From: an uncultured Collinsella sp.
GTDB lineage: Bacteria; Actinomycetota; Coriobacteriia; Coriobacteriales; Coriobacteriaceae
Reading direction: 5' to 3'
NCBI GenBank assembly: GCA_902489965.1
Contig: CABUCA010000008.1
Span: 1 to 46,215, forward strand
DNA: 46,215 bases
In this document: one piece after another, positions 41,839 to 46,215 of the stretch
Position numbering within the stretch: position 1 is the stretch's first letter
Layout of the letters: every line of letters begins with the position of its first letter
Notes under the pieces: model-generated
What the model saw: the letters and a program-made list of their open reading frames with translations, nothing else
The model's database searches: none
What the model was told of the DNA's origin: nothing
Program-made: the position numbers and the translations under genes

Positions 41839-43245
41839 ATGGCAGGTAACATGCAGGACAACTTTGACGAGAACGGCAACCCCATCCGCTGCTCCTTCTG
41901 CGGAAAAGAGCAGGGCCAGGTTCGTCGCCTCGTAAAGGGCCCGACCAACATCTTTATCTGTGACGAGTGCGTCGCCGCCTGTTCCGAGATTCTGGAAGAG
42001 TCGCTGGCTTCGGACTTTATGGACGCTGCCCGCAACGGCAAACTGCCAGGCTTCCTCAACGACCACGGTCAGGCTGCATCCCAGCCGGCTGTGGACCCCG
42101 AGACCGAGGGCTTTGAGCTTGAGGACGACCGTCAGGTCATCACACACGTGCCGACGCCGCACGAGATCTATGACGAGCTTTCGGCCTATGTTATGGGCCA
42201 GGAGGACGCCAAGCGTGCCATGTCGGTGGCCGTGTACAACCACTATCGCCGCGTGATCGAGGGCGGCGTTGCGCTTTCGGCCTTTGACGACGGTTTGGAC
42301 TCGCAGCTCGATGATGATATGGACGAGGTGGAGCTCGCCAAGTCCAACATTTTGCTGCTCGGTCCCACCGGTACCGGTAAGACGCTGCTCGCCCAGACGC
42401 TCGCACGTATCCTCGAGGTGCCGTTTGCCATCGCCGACGCCACCGCGCTCACCGAGGCCGGTTACGTGGGCGAGGATGTGGAGAACATCCTGCTCAAGCT
42501 CATCAATGCTGCCGATGGTGACATTGAGCGCGCTCAGGTGGGCATTATCTACGTGGACGAGATTGATAAGATCGCCCGTAAGGCCGAGAACCTCTCCATT
42601 ACCCGCGATGTCTCGGGCGAGGGAGTTCAGCAGGCGCTGCTTAAGATCCTTGAGGGCACGGTGGCAAGCGTTCCGCCCACCGGCGGCCGTAAGCATCCCC
42701 AGCAGGAGCTGCTGCAGATCGACACGACCAACATCCTGTTCATCTGCGGCGGTGCCTTTGTGGGCCTGGATAAGATCATCGCCGATCGCGTGGGCAACAA
42801 GGGCGTGGGCTTTAACTCCGAGATTGCCGGCCCCACCTCGGTCGATGAGAACGACCTGCTGCGCCAGGTGCTCCCACAGGACCTCAACGCCTTTGGCATG
42901 ATCCCCGAGTTTGTGGGACGTACGCCCGTCGTCACCCAGACGCAGGCGCTCGACGAGGATGACCTGGTGTCGATTCTGACCGAGCCCAAGAACGCCGTGG
43001 TGCGCCAGTATCGTAAGATGTTCCAGCTCGAGGACGTTGAGCTTGAGTTTGAGGATGCGGCCCTGCACGAGATCGCCCGCATGGCGCTCGCCCGCAAGAC
43101 CGGCGCCCGCGGCCTGCGCTCCATCTGCGAGGACGTGCTGCAGCAGACGATGTTCGACCTGCCCAGCGAGGAAGGCGTCACTAAGGTCATCGTGACCGAA
43201 GCCTCCGTAAAGGGCGAAGAGCAGCCCCAACGCATCTACGGGTAA
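41839..43245 (+). CDS. clpX: ATP-dependent Clp protease ATP-binding subunit
   Basis: 468 residues, somewhat longer than E. coli ClpX (424). The N-terminal zinc finger (C18, C21, C41, C44) is the ClpX-specific substrate and adaptor domain. The AAA+ core has Walker A GPTGTGKT (from residue 175) and Walker B IIYVDEIDKI (D240, E241), then FVGRTPVV and the arginine-rich ALARKTGARGLRSI. The ClpP-docking loop reads VGFN in place of the common IGF(G). An acidic insertion (FDDGLDSQLDDDMDEVELA, about 152-170) lies before Walker A. It is translationally linked to clpP, and a terminator follows. Confidence 0.95.
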   Translation: MAGNMQDNFDENGNPIRCSFCGKEQGQVRRLVKGPTNIFICDECVAACSEILEESLASDFMDAARNGKLPGFLNDHGQAASQPAVDPETEGFELEDDRQVITHVPTPHEIYDELSAYVMGQEDAKRAMSVAVYNHYRRVIEGGVALSAFDDGLDSQLDDDMDEVELAKSNILLLGPTGTGKTLLAQTLARILEVPFAIADATALTEAGYVGEDVENILLKLINAADGDIERAQVGIIYVDEIDKIARKAENLSITRDVSGEGVQQALLKILEGTVASVPPTGGRKHPQQELLQIDTTNILFICGGAFVGLDKIIADRVGNKGVGFNSEIAGPTSVDENDLLRQVLPQDLNAFGMIPEFVGRTPVVTQTQALDEDDLVSILTEPKNAVVRQYRKMFQLEDVELEFEDAALHEIARMALARKTGARGLRSICEDVLQQTMFDLPSEEGVTKVIVTEASVKGEEQPQRIYG

Positions 43246-43267
43246 ACCAGCCAAAAACGTGCTTGCA

Positions 43268-43304
43268 AATAGCCTCTGACCATCCGTGGTCGGAGGCTAT
43301 TTTA
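43268..43304 (+). terminator. Terminator after clpX
   Basis: AATAGCCTCTGACCA (43268-43282) pairs with TGGTCGGAGGCTATT (43287-43301, one G-U pair) around a 4-nt loop, and a TTTT run closes the stem. Confidence 0.9.
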
Positions 43305-43396
43305 TATATACGCAATAACCCCAACTACCTGTGTTATTCTGTGTGTTTGTTTAAGCCTCAGCGAAGTCATATCAGACTGAAGTAATCGATACCTAA

Positions 43397-43436
43397 GGGG
43401 AGGAATGCAGACCCTGGCGGGCCTACATTCCTCCCC
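43397..43436 (+). promoter_or_regulatory. Hairpin in the valS leader
   Basis: A perfect 11-bp stem GGGGAGGAATG (43397-43407) with CATTCCTCCCC (43426-43436) and an 18-nt loop, ending 20 nt before the valS ATG. The 5' arm contains a decoy Shine-Dalgarno-like GGGGAGG. It lacks the GGUGG-type T-box sequence, and no T-run follows. Confidence 0.5.
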
Positions 43437-43456
43437 GGCGGGACAGGGAGAGATAT

Positions 43457-46153
43457 ATGGAAGAAATGCCCAAGAACTACGATCCGTCGACCAACGAGCC
43501 GGCGATCCTGCAGAAGTGGCTCGACGGCGGCTACTACAAGCGTCGTGAGGGCGTGGGCGACTGCACCGTCACCATTCCGCCTCCCAACGTTACCGGCAAG
43601 CTTCACATGGGTCACGCTACCGACGACTCCATCCAGGACGCCATCATTCGTATGGCCCGCATGCGCGGCAAGTCCACGCGCTGGGTGCTCGGAACCGATC
43701 ACGCCGGTATCGCCACGCAGACCAAGGTCGACAAGAAGCTCAAGAGCGAGGGCATCAGCCGCCTAGAGATCGGTCGCGACAAGTTTGTCGACGCCTGCTG
43801 GGACTGGACCCACGAGTACGGCGGCATCATCGTCGAGCAGATCAAGCGCATGGGCTGCTCCGTCGACTTCGATAACGAGCGCTTTACCATGGACGAGGAT
43901 TACGCCCAGGCCGTGCGTAAGGTCTTCTGCGACTGGTACCACGACGGCCTGATCTACCGTGGCAAGCGTATCGTCAACTGGTGCCCCAACTGCACCACCG
44001 CCATCTCGGACGACGAGGCCGAGTATAAGGACGAGAAGGGCCACCTGTGGCACCTGCGCTACCCGCTGACCGAGCCGGTCAACGGCCAGGACTACATCGT
44101 CGTCGCCACCACGCGCCCCGAGACCATGCTCGGCGACACGGGCGTCGCCGTTTCCCCGAAGGACCCCGAGAAGGCCGCCTTCGTGGGCAAGACCGTCAAG
44201 CTTCCCATCGTCGACCGCGAGATCCCCATCTTTGAGGATTGGCATGTCGACGCCAACTTCGGTTCCGGCTTCGTTAAGGTTACTCCGGCCCACGACCCCA
44301 ACGACTACGCCATGGGTCAGGCTCACGACCTGCCGCAGATCAACATCTTCGACGAGCACGCGGTGGTCGTCGAAGGCTACGGCGAGTTCACCGGCATGAA
44401 CCGCGACGAGTGCCGCGAGGCCGTCATCAAGTGGTTCGAGGAGCACGACCTGCTCGATCACGTCGAGGACCTCGATCACTCCGTCATGCACTGCTACCGT
44501 TGCGACGCCGCGCTTGAGCCGTGGCTGTCCGAGCAGTGGTTTGTGGCCGTCGACAAGCTCAAGGGGCCGGCGCTCGACGCCGTCAACTCCGGCAAGGTCA
44601 CCTTCCACCCCGCGCGCTGGACGCAGACCTACACCACCTGGATGGAAAACCTCAAGGACTGGTGCATCTCGCGCCAGCTGTGGTGGGGCCACCGCATCCC
44701 CGTGTTCTACTGCGAGGACTGCGGCTGGGAGGACGCCCTTACCGAGGACACCGACGTGTGCCCCAAGTGCGGCGGCCATCACGTGCATCAGGACGAGAAC
44801 GTGCTGGACACCTGGTTCAGCTCGCAGCTGTGGACCTTCGCCACGCAGGGCTGGCCGCAAAAGCCGGAGCTGCTCGAGGGACATCACCCCACGACGGCGC
44901 TCGTCACCGCGCGTGACATCATCGCGCTGTGGGTCGCCCGCATGGTCATGAGCTCGCTGTACTTCCTGGACGAGGTGCCGTTTAAGGACGTCGTCATCTA
45001 CCCGACGATTCTTGCCAAGGACGGCAGCCGCATGTCCAAGTCCAAGGGCAACGGCGTTGACCCCATGGATCTCATTGGCATGTACGGCGCCGACGCCATG
45101 CGCTACAACCTGCTGACGCTCTGCACCAACAACCAGGACGTCAAGTTTGACGCGAACATCGACAAGAAGACTAAGAAGCTTATCGACAGCCCGCGTACCG
45201 AGCAGGCCAAGTCGTTTGTGACCAAGATCTGGAATGCCAGCCGCTTCCTGCTCATGAACATGGAAGGCTACACGCCCGGCGAGCCCGTTGTGGAGACGCC
45301 CGCCGACGCCTGGATGTTCAGCCGCCTGGCCAAGGCCGTCAAGATGGTCACCGAGGGTATTGAGAACTACACCTTTGGCGATATGGCCCGCGGCGTGCAG
45401 CAGTTCTTCTGGAACGAGGTCTGCGACTGGTACGTCGAGGTCACCAAGGCCCGCCTGAAGGGCGAGGGTCGTCTGCAGGCGCAGCGCAACCTGATCTTTG
45501 TGCTCGACACCTCCATTCGCCTGATGCACCCGCTCATGCCGTTCGTTACCGAGGAGATCTGGGACAACATGCCGGCGAGCGTGCTCGATCTGGATGCGGA
45601 GGGCAACGTCGACCGTGCCGAGGCACTCATGATTGCCAAGTGGCCCGAGCCCGCCGACTACGCCAAGTATGTCGACGAGAACGCCGAGCGCGCGTTTGAG
45701 CTGTGCCGCGCCGTCGTGTCTGCCGCCCGCGCCACGCGTTCGCGTTATCGCTTGAGCCCCAAGGCCGAGCTCGACGTGGTCGTGCGCGCCGGTGCCGAGG
45801 ATATCGAGAAGCTCGAGAGCCTGCGCTCGACGATTGAACCGCTGGCCAACACCGCTTCGCTGGTCATGGGCACCGACGTCGAGAAGCCGGCCGCGAGCAT
45901 TGCCGTGGTCGACAGCGGTGTCGAGGTCTTTGTGGTGCTCGAGGGCAAGGTTGACCTTTCGGCCGAGAAGGCGCGTCTGGAGAAGGAGATCGCCGCGGCG
46001 CAGAAGGAGCTTGCCGGCTGCGAGAAGACGCTCGCGAACGAGGGCTTTGTGGCTAAGGCCGCGCCCGCGGTGGTCCAGAAGAAGAGGGACCGTGCAGCTG
46101 AGCTCAAGGAGATCCTGGCGGCGCTGACTGCTCAGGTTGCTGACTTCTCGTAG
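43457..46153 (+). CDS. valS: Valyl-tRNA synthetase
   Basis: 898 residues, a usual length for bacterial ValRS. A class Ia synthetase with HIGH motif HMGH (50-53) in PPPNVTGKLHMGHA and the KMSKS-type motif RMSKS (525-529). An editing domain (about 200-350; TTRPETMLGDTGVAV) removes mischarged threonine; a C-terminal coiled coil (about 825-898) is typical. C-x2-C pairs (CYRC, CEDC, CPKC) in the catalytic insertion suggest zinc binding. GGGAGAG precedes the ATG. Only 62 bp of sequence follow, without a recognisable feature. Confidence 0.96.
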   Translation: MEEMPKNYDPSTNEPAILQKWLDGGYYKRREGVGDCTVTIPPPNVTGKLHMGHATDDSIQDAIIRMARMRGKSTRWVLGTDHAGIATQTKVDKKLKSEGISRLEIGRDKFVDACWDWTHEYGGIIVEQIKRMGCSVDFDNERFTMDEDYAQAVRKVFCDWYHDGLIYRGKRIVNWCPNCTTAISDDEAEYKDEKGHLWHLRYPLTEPVNGQDYIVVATTRPETMLGDTGVAVSPKDPEKAAFVGKTVKLPIVDREIPIFEDWHVDANFGSGFVKVTPAHDPNDYAMGQAHDLPQINIFDEHAVVVEGYGEFTGMNRDECREAVIKWFEEHDLLDHVEDLDHSVMHCYRCDAALEPWLSEQWFVAVDKLKGPALDAVNSGKVTFHPARWTQTYTTWMENLKDWCISRQLWWGHRIPVFYCEDCGWEDALTEDTDVCPKCGGHHVHQDENVLDTWFSSQLWTFATQGWPQKPELLEGHHPTTALVTARDIIALWVARMVMSSLYFLDEVPFKDVVIYPTILAKDGSRMSKSKGNGVDPMDLIGMYGADAMRYNLLTLCTNNQDVKFDANIDKKTKKLIDSPRTEQAKSFVTKIWNASRFLLMNMEGYTPGEPVVETPADAWMFSRLAKAVKMVTEGIENYTFGDMARGVQQFFWNEVCDWYVEVTKARLKGEGRLQAQRNLIFVLDTSIRLMHPLMPFVTEEIWDNMPASVLDLDAEGNVDRAEALMIAKWPEPADYAKYVDENAERAFELCRAVVSAARATRSRYRLSPKAELDVVVRAGAEDIEKLESLRSTIEPLANTASLVMGTDVEKPAASIAVVDSGVEVFVVLEGKVDLSAEKARLEKEIAAAQKELAGCEKTLANEGFVAKAAPAVVQKKRDRAAELKEILAALTAQVADFS

Positions 46154-46215
46154 GCGTTACTGGGGGACGCGGTTTGGGGCATTGCTCGCTACTGCGGACA
46201 GTCCTGCTCGCACGA

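Noticed and set aside
43245..43456. T-box riboswitch before valS.
   Set aside because: The conserved T-box bulge sequence and an antiterminator/terminator pair are not seen; the only terminator belongs to clpX.

Overview
The window is GC-rich, gene-dense DNA from a bacterium with SelB-type selenocysteine decoding. The best guess for the host is a gut Coriobacteriia member such as Collinsella (phylum Actinomycetota). This is inferred from an LAxTG-type wall anchor on a large surface protein, GC-rich codon use with a low-GC accessory patch, and a complete hydrogenase-4-type formate hydrogenlyase in a fermentative setting. No rRNA is present to settle it.

Layout. (1) 1-6509: the 3' part of a very large modular wall-anchored surface protein, cut by a single in-frame amber codon at 978-980. 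(2) 6575-8282: a terminator, a branched-chain amino acid carrier (brnQ), then tRNA-Pro(UGG) and tRNA-Gly(UCC). (3) 8305-10475: an accessory patch with a lower-GC AbiEi/DUF559-like gene bracketed by two inverted copies of a palindromic repeat, then a RelB/DinJ-like antitoxin and a PIN-domain toxin on the minus strand. (4) 10476-26310: a regulatory region and the formate hydrogenlyase cluster hydN, fdhF (selenoprotein, UGA at codon 140 with a SECIS-like hairpin), hyfA-hyfI, a HycH/HyfJ-type assembly protein, the HycI-type maturation protease and a formate channel. (5) 26433-33495: an orphan molybdopterin oxidoreductase, then selA, selB, selC (tRNA-Sec, UCA), mobA and a DUF3343 putative Se/S carrier with an added Cys-rich N-terminus. 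(6) 33753-39084: NADP-type glutamate dehydrogenase, then a two-gene molybdenum hydroxylase of the YgfM/YgfN (XdhD) kind. (7) 39085-46153: a repeat-rich spacer with a 62-bp tandem repeat, tRNA-Leu(UAG), then the housekeeping genes tig, clpP, clpX and valS.

How it fits together. FocA moves formate across the membrane. The Sec- and Mo-dependent FdhF oxidises it to CO2, and electrons pass through the HydN/HyfA/HyfH iron-sulfur proteins to the HyfG/HyfI [NiFe] hydrogenase. HyfB, C, D, E and F form a membrane arm with three antiporter-like subunits, as in E. coli hydrogenase-4. The HycH/HyfJ-type protein and the HycI protease mature the hydrogenase. SelA, SelB and selC supply selenocysteine for FdhF, and MobA makes the bis-MGD form of molybdenum cofactor. 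The DUF3343 protein and the XdhD-type hydroxylase are families linked to selenium used as a labile cofactor. About 28 kb is therefore a nearly self-contained selenium/molybdenum/formate/hydrogen island. Missing from the window are selD, the hyp Ni-Fe assembly genes, and any formate-responsive regulator.

The most unusual non-coding content is a family of four dispersed palindromes whose arms differ in sequence but stay perfectly paired, a 44-bp-arm nested palindrome between selB and selC, and a four-copy 62-bp tandem array of dyads before tRNA-Leu.
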